From GCA-2705995 sp965661625 (GTDB taxonomy: Bacteria; Bacteroidota; Bacteroidia; Flavobacteriales_G; Salibacteraceae), in assembly GCA_965661625.1 (NCBI GenBank), contig CBFIEM010000006.1, forward strand, positions 102,376 to 166,375: 64,000 bases of DNA. Direction: 5' to 3'. A program made the translations under genes and the position numbers. The notes beneath the pieces are model-generated. The model was given only the letters and a program-made list of their open reading frames with translations, was not told the DNA's origin and searched no databases. Within the stretch, counting starts at the first letter, position 1. Every line of letters starts with the position of its first letter. Below are positions 45,158-53,723 of the stretch, in pieces.

Positions 45158-45174
45158 AATTGTACCTTTACGGG

Positions 45175-45182
45175 CAAAGATA
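45175..45182 (-). promoter_or_regulatory. -7 promoter element before lgt
   Basis: The minus strand reads TATCTTTG, an exact TAnnTTTG match 17 bases before the lgt ATG. It lies in the 36-base divergent space shared with hemB, so the two promoters must overlap. Confidence 0.4.
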
Positions 45183-45193
45183 ACCAAAGCATC

Positions 45194-46279
45194 ATGCAAT
45201 CTATGTTACGTCGACCACGCAGAAATAGAAAGAGTGAAGCGGTGCGTTCGCACCAACGCGAAACTCATTTGGGACTGAATAACCTCATGTATCCGCTTTT
45301 TGTTACAAATGGCAAGCAAGAGCAAATAGAGGTAGAGTCTTTACCCGGCAATTACAGGTGGAGTATTGACTTGCTGATTGAGGAAGTGGGTAGATGCATG
45401 GAGCTAGGGCTGCACAGTTTTGTGCTGTTTCCGGTGGTGCCCGAAGCATATNNNNNNNNNNTGATTGAGGAAGTGGGTAGATGCATGGAGCTAGGGCTGC
45501 ACAGTTTTGTGCTGTTTCCGGTGGTGCCCGAAGCATATAAAAATCCGCAAGGGACCTATGGTTATGATCCAGATAACTTCTATTTCGAGGCATTCAGGCA
45601 ATTGAAAGCAGCCTATCCAGACATTTGTTTAATGACTGATGTAGCCATGGACCCATACAATTCTGACGGACATGATGGTATTGTGCGGAACGGGGAAATC
45701 ATTAACGATGAAACGCTGGAAGTGTTGGCTAAAATGGCAGTGGCTCAGGCCGATGCGGGTGCAGATATCATAGGCCCAAGCGATATGATGGATGGACGTG
45801 TAGGAGCAATTCGCGAAGCACTAGATATTGCAGGGTACACGGATGTTAGCATTATGAGCTATTCAGCAAAATATGCCAGTGCATTCTATGGCCCTTTCCG
45901 TGACGCTTTAGATAGCGCCCCAAAAGATGATCCGTCCATTCCAAAAGATAAAAAGACCTATCAGATGGATCCTGCAAATAAGCGAGAAGCCTTGATCGAA
46001 GCCGAACAAGACTACTTGGAAGGCGCAGATTACTTGATGGTAAAACCCGCTTTAGCGTATTTGGACGTGATTCACTTACTGAAAGCAAATTTTGATATTC
46101 CAATTACCGCATATAATGTAAGTGGTGAATGCGCGATGCTTACAGCAGCTGCTCAGAAAGGTTGGTTGAATTTGGACGAGGCTATGCCAGAAATGCTCTT
46201 AAGTATGCGCAGGGCAGGGGCAGATGTAATTCTCACCTATTTTGCCAAACGATACGCAGAGCTGGTTAGAGAAGAATGA
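45194..46279 (+). CDS. hemB: Delta-aminolevulinic acid dehydratase (contains an assembly gap)
   Basis: HemB condenses two 5-aminolevulinate molecules to porphobilinogen in heme synthesis. Conserved parts: R-R-P-R-R-N-R at the start, L-M-Y-P-L-F-V, the metal/active-site segment D-V-A-M-D-P-Y, Y-S-A-K-Y-A-S-A-F-Y-G-P-F-R with the first Schiff-base Lys, and M-V-K-P-A-L-A-Y-L-D with the second. A 10-N gap at 45452-45461 is flanked by an exact 77-base duplicate, which adds 29 codons but keeps the frame. Removing one copy and the Ns gives about 332 residues, the normal length. The usual cysteine cluster is replaced by Asp/His-type residues, suggesting a magnesium-type enzyme. Confidence 0.93.
   Translation: MQSMLRRPRRNRKSEAVRSHQRETHLGLNNLMYPLFVTNGKQEQIEVESLPGNYRWSIDLLIEEVGRCMELGLHSFVLFPVVPEAYXXXXIEEVGRCMELGLHSFVLFPVVPEAYKNPQGTYGYDPDNFYFEAFRQLKAAYPDICLMTDVAMDPYNSDGHDGIVRNGEIINDETLEVLAKMAVAQADAGADIIGPSDMMDGRVGAIREALDIAGYTDVSIMSYSAKYASAFYGPFRDALDSAPKDDPSIPKDKKTYQMDPANKREALIEAEQDYLEGADYLMVKPALAYLDVIHLLKANFDIPITAYNVSGECAMLTAAAQKGWLNLDEAMPEMLLSMRRAGADVILTYFAKRYAELVREE
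45375..45451 (+). repeat. 77-base direct repeat, copy 1 (assembly overlap)
   Basis: Identical to 45462-45538. It abuts the 10-N gap and encodes the same HemB residues twice, so it is an unmerged contig overlap and not a biological repeat. Confidence 0.95.
45452..45461. other. Assembly gap of 10 N
   Basis: Ten unknown bases inside hemB with identical sequence on both sides, the usual placeholder of a scaffolder that failed to merge overlapping contigs. Confidence 0.98.
45462..45538 (+). repeat. 77-base direct repeat, copy 2 (assembly overlap)
   Basis: Exact duplicate of 45375-45451, directly after the gap; the HemB reading continues normally from its end. Confidence 0.95.
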
Positions 46280-46296
46280 ATGGTTAAGGGAATAAA

Positions 46297-46321
46297 AAAA
46301 GCCAGCTGATGCTGGCTTTTT
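46297..46321. terminator. Bidirectional terminator between hemB and the bacilliredoxin gene
   Basis: A 10-bp stem (46297-46306 with 46311-46320, loop TGAT) has A residues before and T residues after, so it can stop transcription from both convergent genes. Confidence 0.85.
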
Positions 46322-46341
46322 CAGTTTTTGATTCCTGCTAT

Positions 46342-46752
46342 TTAGCAGTACTCGTCGTATGCTACTTTAAGGTTCTCAGCAATCATATCTGCTGGACGAC
46401 CTTCAATGTGATGACGTTCTAAAAAGTGAACAAGCTTTCCATCTTTGAACAATGCAACGGCAGGAGATGACGGAGGGTATGGCAACATATACTTGCGCGC
46501 TTGCTCTGTAGCATCCGTGTCAAAACCCGCAAAAACGGTAGTTAAATGTGATGGTTTCTTGCTATTATCTAATGACATTTTAACACCAGGACGTGCGTTT
46601 CCCGCTGCACAACCGCAAACTGAATTAACAACTACTAATGTGGTGCCTGACTGTTTCAGAGCGTGGTCAACTTTATCTGGTGTAGAAAGCTCTTCAAAAC
46701 CTGCGCTAGTGAGGTCTTCTTTCATTGGAGCTACAACTTCTGCTGGATACAT
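46342..46752 (-). CDS. BrxA/BrxB family bacilliredoxin
   Basis: A 136-residue thioredoxin-fold protein of the YphP/YqiW (bacilliredoxin) family with the active site V-C-G-C-A-A-G. In Firmicutes these reduce bacillithiol mixed disulfides; Bacteroidota members occur where bacillithiol is known or suspected, so the thiol partner here is not certain. Further family features are M-Y-P-A-E at the start, P-P-S-S-P-A-V-A-L-F and the R-H-x-I-E-G motif. The ATG at 46752 gives this start; a GTG at 46776 is possible. Confidence 0.9.
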   Translation of the reverse strand: MYPAEVVAPMKEDLTSAGFEELSTPDKVDHALKQSGTTLVVVNSVCGCAAGNARPGVKMSLDNSKKPSHLTTVFAGFDTDATEQARKYMLPYPPSSPAVALFKDGKLVHFLERHHIEGRPADMIAENLKVAYDEYC

Positions 46753-46791
46753 AATGAATTTGCTTTTGGTAAACACTGAAATTTATGCTTA

Positions 46792-46799
46792 CAAAAGTA
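46792..46799 (-). promoter_or_regulatory. -7 promoter element before the bacilliredoxin gene
   Basis: The minus strand reads TACTTTTG, matching TAnnTTTG, about 40 bases before ATG 46752. No -33 TTG at standard spacing is seen. Confidence 0.35.
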
Positions 46800-47017
46800 C
46801 CAACAAATTGGAAGATTTGATTCGTTTAACGGCTTAATAACTAATGCGTGTATAACCGGAGTTAATTCAACAGCAGAGCACGGGAGTTATTCGGCGCTGG
46901 TTTAATGTGAAATGGAAATGTGCGTGGAAGAACGTAAAGCTGCTTGCATTTCAAGCAAAAAAACAATTAGCATATTCTTACTATATTGAAGTGCTTAAAG
47001 ATTTTAACCGCCTTTTT

Positions 47018-48546
47018 ATGACTCAACGTGCTTTTCTGATTCTATGCTTATTCTTATCCCATGCTTTCATTACTTCGGCCCAATTTGTAAATAGATCCGT
47101 AGAATTAAATTTCGGAAGTCGCGAATTGGTTTTGGTCAATGAGGCAAAGTTACTTGAGGATGGAGAAGCCTTTGTAGTATTTGGAAATGTGCAGTTTGAT
47201 GATGGTCAAGAAAGTGTAAGTTCTCCCTTTGCTGCAAAGTTAGATTTGGAAGGAAACATAATCCAAAAACGCCTACTGAATGGATGTGGAGTTTTGACTG
47301 CTACGAATGTTCATGGAGTACATCAAATTGGCGATACCCTTTACGCAATTCAAGATTCGAGTTCACATGCGATGTTAATTAAAATCACCACTGACCTTGA
47401 GTTCTATACTTGCGTTCCTGTAAAGTCAGTCGATCAACGATTTGAAACGTTGTTGATGCGCCCATTTGGAGCGGGTCAATTTGTTGTAGCAGGATACAGA
47501 AGTAACCCCAATACTTATCATGCTGCATATGGTATGATGGACATGAATGGTACCGTGACTAATTACCAGTTGACACCATATTTTGGGTTCAACAGTCAGT
47601 ATTATGATATTGCCATAAAAGAAGACTCTTTGTTTTTTTTAACGAAACTCGGAACAAATGGTTCGGATTCGAAGTATCAAGTCCTGAGCTGTTTTGTTGA
47701 TAACGAGCTCATTGATTCATCCATTATAGAAATCGAACACCCCTTACGCATAACGGTTGACCAGTCTGCAGCTGAAGGCTTTACTTGAACAATTATATCC
47801 AAACAGGAGATAAAGATGAAAATTGTCCGGAAGTATTGCACGTTAAATTGGGAGGCTACCCAGAACCGTATTTTAGGGATACTAGCGGAGTTAGCTATAT
47901 GCATGAATTTTTAGAGCCTCGCCACTTGGGTCAATCCAAAAGCTCTGCTGATGGCAGTTTGGAAGTAATCACCGTTGGTTACGCAACCTGCGATGATAGT
48001 ACGCGTGTATTGTATGAAGAAAGCTGCGCTAGGATGACTGCACAACATCTTGTGATGTATAAACTGTCTTCAAAAAACGAAATATTGTGGGAAAGGCACA
48101 TTCCCTCTCCTGATTCCTTATCTTTCTTGGGTACTCTAGTACCGAGAAGTTGGGACAAACTGCCAGATGGAAGCCAAGTGATAATCGGAAATGTTAAAGG
48201 TGCTAAATACAAATTATGGTTTTTACGACTAGATGAGTTCGGGTGTGATCGCTCAATAGACTGCACCAATTGGGGAGGTACATTTCTTTACCCTGAAGTC
48301 GTTAATGAGTTGAATGAGTTGGAGTTATTTCCAAATCCAGTTAAAGGAAATGAGCTACGTGTGAGGAGTTTATTGCCGTCTGATCATGAGGTAAGGGTTT
48401 ACGATATGATGGGAAGGGAACGGTATACTGGACAGTTTCAGGGAATCACCTTGTACCTACCTTTAAACATGGAGTCAGGAATGTACTACTTGAGGCTTGA
48501 TTCTGAAGGGTCTATTTACGGCAGCAAATTTCAACTCGTACGCTAA
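47018..48546 (+). pseudogene. T9SS type A secreted protein split by a frameshift
   Basis: Two plus-strand frames overlap by four bases at 47785-47788 and together encode one protein: signal peptide from ATG 47018 (ends T-S-A-Q), a domain of about 330 residues rich in beta strands (D-L-E-G-N-I and L-M-R-P-F-G-A-G-Q-F-V-V-A-G-Y-like phrases, as in beta-propeller-like proteins), then a type A sorting domain (L-F-P-N-P-V-K-G, V-R-V-Y-D-M-M-G, S-G-M-Y-Y-L-R-L). The first frame stops at TGA 47786-47788. The second continues from about 47773 with no proper start. One extra T in the run at 47779-47785 would fuse them. It is either a recent pseudogene or a one-base error. Confidence 0.8.
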
Positions 48547-48629
48547 TCAAGCAGGTGGATTAGATCAGCCATCAAAAATTCCAATATGCATTGAACTACC
48601 TGTAGCTAGGCATTACCATTTGAAACAAG

Positions 48630-49718
48630 CTATTTAGGAATCTTAAAGAAAAAAGTGCTTCCCTCACCTGGCTCAGACTCGATCCATATCGTTCCCTCAT
48701 GCAGGTCAATGATTTTTTTACAATGCGCAAGACCAATCCCTGTACCTGTGTACTTACTGTTTGAGTTCAAACGCTCAAAGAGGTTAAAAACCGACTTTTG
48801 ATGTTCACCTGAAATACCAATACCATTGTCTTGAATTGCAAAAATCCAAGACTCATCTTCTTCTTTAGCGGTGATTGAAATTTGTGGAGCCACTCCAGGC
48901 TTGCAAAATTTAATGCTGTTACTTATTAGGTTTTGAAATAGTGAGCGAATATCGGTGGGATAACCTTTAATCCTGGGAAGTTCGCCAGTAGTTACACGTG
49001 CTTCACTTTCTTCCAATTTTGTTTTTAAATCTTGAAGCACAACCTTTACTGTAAGCTGGCAGTCGACCTCCTCTTTGTTACCACGTCCTACGGTGCTGTA
49101 GTTAAGTAAATCGGTAATTAGACTCCTCATCCGATTGGTGGAACCTAACATGAACTCGAATAGCTCATCCGCTTGATTGTCAAATTTACCAGCGTAATCT
49201 TCCTGAATAAACTGAATTGAGCTTGATATGGTATTTAGGGGCTCTTTCAAATCGTGAGATGCTGTATACACGAATTGAGTAAGTTCCTTGTTTTTTTGCT
49301 CCAGTTCATGCTTTGTTCGTTCCAACTCCGTAACATTTCGGAGCATGACATAAACGAAATTCCCCATAATATGATGAACGGAACACTCATATAAACCAGC
49401 GACCATATGGTTGGAATACTCAACTATTCCCAAGTTCACACTGCCCCCATCTCGAGCTACATTCCGATACGTATTGATGACATACATGCCGCCTTCATGT
49501 TCATATGCTTCAGGAGCTACATCTATAATCCGCTTTCCAACTACCTCCTCGCGCTCTTTTCTCATTTCATAAAGCAATACTTTATTCATGAAAACGTAGT
49601 GGATACTTTTTAAGTCGTTCAAATCAACAACTTCAAAAATCCCAACCCCTATAGATAGGTCGTCAAACGTTTTGGTGAGAAGCTCAATTTGTAATGGATT
49701 TTCCATGTATTCAATCAA
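48630..49718 (-). CDS. PAS-domain sensor histidine kinase
   Basis: A 362-residue kinase without membrane helices, so probably cytoplasmic. The N-terminal 125 residues form a PAS-like sensor, a short coiled-coil linker follows (T-E-L-E-R-T-K-H-E-L-E-Q-K-N-K-E-L), then HisKA with H-box A-S-H-D-L-K-E-P-L-N and HATPase with N-L-I-S-N-S-I-K-F, D-N-G-I-G-I and G-T-G-I-G-L-A-H-C. The H-D-L-K-E-P type H-box is shared with phytochrome-like kinases. No response regulator is adjacent. ATG 49706 is a possible alternative start. Confidence 0.88.
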   Translation of the reverse strand: MIEYMENPLQIELLTKTFDDLSIGVGIFEVVDLNDLKSIHYVFMNKVLLYEMRKEREEVVGKRIIDVAPEAYEHEGGMYVINTYRNVARDGGSVNLGIVEYSNHMVAGLYECSVHHIMGNFVYVMLRNVTELERTKHELEQKNKELTQFVYTASHDLKEPLNTISSSIQFIQEDYAGKFDNQADELFEFMLGSTNRMRSLITDLLNYSTVGRGNKEEVDCQLTVKVVLQDLKTKLEESEARVTTGELPRIKGYPTDIRSLFQNLISNSIKFCKPGVAPQISITAKEEDESWIFAIQDNGIGISGEHQKSVFNLFERLNSNSKYTGTGIGLAHCKKIIDLHEGTIWIESEPGEGSTFFFKIPK

Positions 49719-49805
49719 CTAATACGTTCAGTTAAAAGTAGGTAAAATTGTTTCTTTATTGAGCTTCATCAGCAGAAATAGAGCGTTTCGGATTAACACC
49801 CCAGC

Positions 49806-49868
49806 ATGAACAAAAAGCGATTACCTGCACTAAGGTTTTTCAAAGAATGGGTTTATAGCTGGTTATGA
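49806..49868 (+). CDS. Possible 20-residue peptide
   Basis: An ATG opens a 20-codon frame that is basic at the start (N-K-K-R) and aromatic at the end (F-F-K-E-W-V-Y-S-W-L). It would make a short amphipathic peptide. There is no ribosome-binding signal or promoter to support it, and frames of this size occur by chance. Confidence 0.15.
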   Translation: MNKKRLPALRFFKEWVYSWL

Positions 49869-49882
49869 ATCATTTACGTTGT

Positions 49883-50344
49883 TCACTTTGAAGGAGCGAA
49901 TTCTACAGTAACCCAAAGCTTGCATTCCGNNNNNNNNNNNNNNNNNNNNNNNNNNNNNNNNNNNNNNNNNNNNNNNNNNNNNNNNNNNNNNNNNNNNNNN
50001 NNNNNGTTTTCCGATAGTTCGTAGAATTTATCAATCACATCTGCCGACAACGTATCTCGCTCACTTAGGAGGTTAACATGCACATAATGCTCCAGATCTA
50101 ACCCTGCTTTATCGAGTTCAAAATAGGCCATTTTAATTGCGGATACCGCATCATAAGAGCACGCTGAATGGGTAATAGCTGGAATATCAACTTTAGCATG
50201 CATTTCTAAGTTATCAATATTAGCCCATTCGCAGGATTGTTGACGGTATATGGAGCGAACAAATTGTTTTAGTCCAAAGAGTAGCACGATGCCAAACCCT
50301 AAAAGTGCCGCCGCACCAATTAGTATTAATTTCCATTTTTTCAT
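49883..50344 (-). CDS. Small membrane-anchored hypothetical protein interrupted by a gap
   Basis: A frame with an N-terminal membrane anchor (K-K-W-K-L-I-L-I-G-A-A-A-L-L-G-F-G-I-V-L split by a short basic start) and a periplasmic domain of about 120 residues with two cysteines in the first third. The region 49930-50005 is N, about 25 codons, so the C-terminal third is unknown; the visible end is C-K-L-W-V-T-V-E-F-A-P-S-K, which looks like a beta strand and tail. The frame is maintained across the gap only if its length is right. No family is recognised. Confidence 0.6.
   Translation of the reverse strand: MKKWKLILIGAAALLGFGIVLLFGLKQFVRSIYRQQSCEWANIDNLEMHAKVDIPAITHSACSYDAVSAIKMAYFELDKAGLDLEHYVHVNLLSERDTLSADVIDKFYELSENXXXXXXXXXXXXXXXXXXXXXXXXXXECKLWVTVEFAPSK
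49930..50005. other. Assembly gap of 76 N
   Basis: Seventy-six unknown bases within the small membrane protein gene. Unlike the hemB gap, the flanks are not duplicated, so the length is probably an estimate. Confidence 0.98.
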
Positions 50345-50590
50345 TTCCCGGGGGAGTATCAACCTTCAAACGGGATTTTGCTAATTGTGGTATCCAAGCT
50401 ATAAAGAGGATGTTGCTTTCCATCCTAATTTGCAATAATTTTTCAGACAATTTGCCTCTAACATTTAAGAATTGGGGCAATTTGATTCACGTTATACCAT
50501 CGCATCATAACTTCGAATTGTTACATTGGGTACAGCAACAAAGCACCAATTATTGTACTTTTCACGTATTAATGCCCAAACCCAACCTTA

Positions 50591-52882
50591 ATGCGCACCT
50601 TGCTCCCCTTTCTTTTAGCAGTTTTTTATAGCTTGTTTGGCATTGCGCAAAATTGGAACGCGAGCCATTACGACTCGTTAAAACTTGCGGGAGCTATTCC
50701 ATTGCTTTCCCAACAGGAAAATGTGCAGTCTTGGTTTACGCCTTCAAGTCAAACAGTGCCTTTGATTCATCCTTCAACACCTTCACGATCACTTGCAGGT
50801 TGTAATTGTTATATCCCACCAGATACTACTTACACACAAGCGATGCTGCCTAACGACGACGGGAGCTCAGCGCTATTACAACTTCCCTTCAATTTCTGTT
50901 TCTATGGGGATACCATCTCAGATTTTTACATCAACAACAATGGAAATATCAGTTTTGGGGCACCGTACTTTACATTCACTGCGAGCGGATTTCCAAGTAA
51001 CAGTTTTACCATGGTTGCACCTTTTTGGGGGGATGTGGATACGCAAGGTTCTCAGAGCGGACAGGTTTGGTATAAAATTACGCCTTCAGCACTTTATGTG
51101 GTATGGGAAGAGGTCGGCTACTTTCCTTCTGCAGATGACAAACTGAATACGTTTTCCCTTATCATTACAGACGGGAACGACCCTGTTATTGGGGTTGGGA
51201 ATAATGTTGCCTTTTGTTATGAAGATATGCAATGGACTACAGGTGCGGCTTCAGGTGGACAAAATGGATTTGGAGGCACTCCTGCAACGGTGGGTGCAAA
51301 TCAAGGAAATGGAACGGATTACATTCAGTTCGGACGGTTCGACCAACCGGGAACAGGCTATGATGGACCGTTTGGTGCCAATGATAGTGTTGATTTTTTG
51401 GATTATAAATCCTACACATTTAATACCTGTAATGCTACCAACATTTCTCCAATTGCTGTAGGCTTAGACTTATGTGATACCCTTCGACTTTGTGTTGGTG
51501 ACTCCTTGCCAATTGACCTTGCCTTTCTTGCTCCTGAAATAAACCAAACTACTTTCGTAAGCTACGATACTGCGAACGCTACCAGCTTTGTTGTGAACAA
51601 CAGCGACACAGGTAATACGGCCATTTTTGAAGGGCTATTTGTTGCTGCTGATTCAACCATTGGTTTGAATGTATTATCAATAAACGCCTGGGATAACGGC
51701 TCACCATCAGATACGGTTACGTTTAACCTAATTATTCAGGTTGATAGCGCTAATTTTAAGCCTGAAATTCTGACTAGTGGTGTTACAGTCTGTCCAAACG
51801 ACAGTGTAGTGTTAGCAGCTGATACTTCGTATGAATCATACAGCTGGGTCAGCGTACCTTCTTCTGATTCAAGTGTGGTTGTGGGTGCCGGCAACTATGT
51901 GCTTCGAGCTACGCGAGACGGGTGCTCAGTCAATTCAGATACCACAACCATTATTGGAGCCCCTTTCCCAACACCCGTAATTGAGGGTGATTTGCATTAT
52001 TGCTTCGATGATGGAACCACTTTATCGGTAGATTCATTGTATACCAACGTTTCATGGAGCAATGGCGTTATGGACTATGTTACCGTCGAAGACACAGGTG
52101 TAGTTGTAGTCATTGTTACTGATAGCAATGGATGTATAGGGTCAGACTCCGTAATGATTACGCAATCCAGTCCAGGGGTGAGTATTTCAGGGAACATTCC
52201 ATATTGTGAGGGAGAACTCATTCAACTCACAGCAGCGGGAGGTGGACTTTCCATTGTTTGGAGTACAGGAGATACCGCTAACACGGTTATAGTTGGCACT
52301 GGAACCCACACTGCCTCGGTAATGGATACCAATGGTTGTGAAGCGCGTGATTCAATTGTTTTAGCACCACTAGTAGTTCCAAACGTAGCCATGGTTATTA
52401 ACCCAACTTCACCCGGAGGAGTTCGCGAGGTGATATCGTTTGTGGGAGAAACTCAAGTAATTGCTGATAGCATTGCATCATGGTATTGGGATTTGGGAAA
52501 TGGAACAACGGATAGCACGCAACAAGCAAGCGCCAGCTATGCGTTACCCGGAAATTATACGATTACTTTAATTGTGGAGTCTAGTGATGGTTGCTTTGAT
52601 ACCATTCAAGTTGCGTATGAAATTGTTAGCCTAATTGCTGCTCCCAACGTGTTCACTCCTAATGGTGATGGGATCAATGACTTTTTAATTTTTGAAGGCT
52701 TAAACTTTTACCCTGAAAACAGTTTATCTGTTTACAACCGATGGGGAATTAGCTTATTCACTGCCTCGCCATACCGCAACAACTGGGATGCACATGGTTT
52801 AAGCGAAGGGACGTATTACTACGTGTTAGAAATACCTGAATTTGGAGCACCCTTGAAAGGTACCATTCAAATCTTGGACTAA
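50591..52882 (+). CDS. Secreted NIDO/PKD-domain protein with T9SS type B sorting domain
   Basis: A 763-residue exported protein (signal peptide about 1-19). Residues about 85-270 are a nidogen-like (NIDO) domain: L-P-F-N-F-C-F-Y-G, N-N-N-G-N-I-S-F-G, A-P-F-W-G-D-V-D. A cadherin-like domain (about 290-390) and three short Ig-like modules with a V/I-x-x-C-x-x-D/E start follow, then a PKD domain (W-Y-W-D-L-G-N-G-T-T-D) and the C-terminal gliding-motility domain (V-F-T-P-N-G-D-G-I-N-D, Y-N-R-W-G, G-T-Y-Y-Y-V-L). This is a typical large surface adhesin secreted through T9SS. It is unrelated in its N-domain to the lectin pair but has the same C-terminal type. Confidence 0.87.
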   Translation: MRTLLPFLLAVFYSLFGIAQNWNASHYDSLKLAGAIPLLSQQENVQSWFTPSSQTVPLIHPSTPSRSLAGCNCYIPPDTTYTQAMLPNDDGSSALLQLPFNFCFYGDTISDFYINNNGNISFGAPYFTFTASGFPSNSFTMVAPFWGDVDTQGSQSGQVWYKITPSALYVVWEEVGYFPSADDKLNTFSLIITDGNDPVIGVGNNVAFCYEDMQWTTGAASGGQNGFGGTPATVGANQGNGTDYIQFGRFDQPGTGYDGPFGANDSVDFLDYKSYTFNTCNATNISPIAVGLDLCDTLRLCVGDSLPIDLAFLAPEINQTTFVSYDTANATSFVVNNSDTGNTAIFEGLFVAADSTIGLNVLSINAWDNGSPSDTVTFNLIIQVDSANFKPEILTSGVTVCPNDSVVLAADTSYESYSWVSVPSSDSSVVVGAGNYVLRATRDGCSVNSDTTTIIGAPFPTPVIEGDLHYCFDDGTTLSVDSLYTNVSWSNGVMDYVTVEDTGVVVVIVTDSNGCIGSDSVMITQSSPGVSISGNIPYCEGELIQLTAAGGGLSIVWSTGDTANTVIVGTGTHTASVMDTNGCEARDSIVLAPLVVPNVAMVINPTSPGGVREVISFVGETQVIADSIASWYWDLGNGTTDSTQQASASYALPGNYTITLIVESSDGCFDTIQVAYEIVSLIAAPNVFTPNGDGINDFLIFEGLNFYPENSLSVYNRWGISLFTASPYRNNWDAHGLSEGTYYYVLEIPEFGAPLKGTIQILD

Positions 52883-52902
52883 TACCAGAACTGATTTCTG
52901 CC

Positions 52903-53427
52903 CTAATTGCGTTTTCTATACGTTAAATTGATGGCCCCTGTAGGAAAGGGCTTGGCATTGTACAAGGTGTACCAACGTTCAACTTGCATTCGTGGAAACA
53001 AGGAAATGCCACTCCCCAAAATTATCGGGATTACCGTTATAATCAATTCGTCAAAGGCATCTGCTTCTACGAACGCTCCAATCAACATTCCACCGCCAAC
53101 TACCCACGTATTTCCAGGCTTCGCTTTCAGCACCTGAACCAGCTCTTGAACTTCAGAGGCTACCTTAATGGAGGGGTCATGGAGCTCAAAGTTCAAGGAG
53201 TTGCTTAATACAAAAGCCTCACAGTCGGCATAAGGCCATGGTAGGTCAAAACCTAAAATTGTTTCATAGGTTTTCCTTCCCATTACCACGGTCTTTACTT
53301 CCTCATAAAAAGCGGTGAAGTCATGATCTGTTTTCGTGGGGTTTGGCAATTGTTCCAACCAATCAAGCGATCCATTTTCGCGCGCAATGTATCCGTCAAG
53401 ACTCTGAGCAATGTACAGTTGAATCAT
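52903..53427 (-). CDS. Dihydrofolate reductase-fold family protein
   Basis: A 174-residue protein of the RibD C-terminal/DHFR-like family. Features are I-A-Q-S-L-D-G-Y-I-A-R near the start, V-V-M-G-R-K-T-Y-E-T-I, and W-V-V-G-G-G-M-L-I in the cofactor site. These stand-alone proteins are not the essential folate enzyme and their substrate is generally unknown. It is convergent with the NIDO-domain gene. Confidence 0.9.
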   Translation of the reverse strand: MIQLYIAQSLDGYIARENGSLDWLEQLPNPTKTDHDFTAFYEEVKTVVMGRKTYETILGFDLPWPYADCEAFVLSNSLNFELHDPSIKVASEVQELVQVLKAKPGNTWVVGGGMLIGAFVEADAFDELIITVIPIILGSGISLFPRMQVERWYTLYNAKPFPTGAINLTYRKRN

Positions 53428-53723
53428 CGTATCTAGAGGTATGTTTTATTGACTAAAAGTACGCTATACCTCAAGAAAAATTTCAAAACAAAAGGGGTTA
53501 GGCATTTTTGGTGTAGCGAGTTTTTGCTTCAACCTATTCCAATAATACACAACTGGATTAGCCCTCAGTAGCATATTGGTGGGGTTTCGTCTAGCCCATC
53601 TGTGCATACGAGATCGAGAAGCGAACTTCCAATCAGCCAGTTATAGGGCGGCTTCAATTTATTTAAGTGTTTATAAACGAATATGGCGGTGTTAATCCGT
53701 AATCATTCATGTAATTTTACACC
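53428..53723. other. Intergenic region, nothing recognised
   Basis: About 296 bases between divergent genes. A TAATTTTA box lies just before the helicase start at 53724. I see no ORF, hairpin or RNA gene. Confidence 0.4.

Noticed and set aside
45375..45538. 77-base direct repeat as a biological duplication or mobile-element target
   Set aside because: Exact identity on both sides of a 10-N placeholder within a conserved enzyme gene is an assembly overlap.
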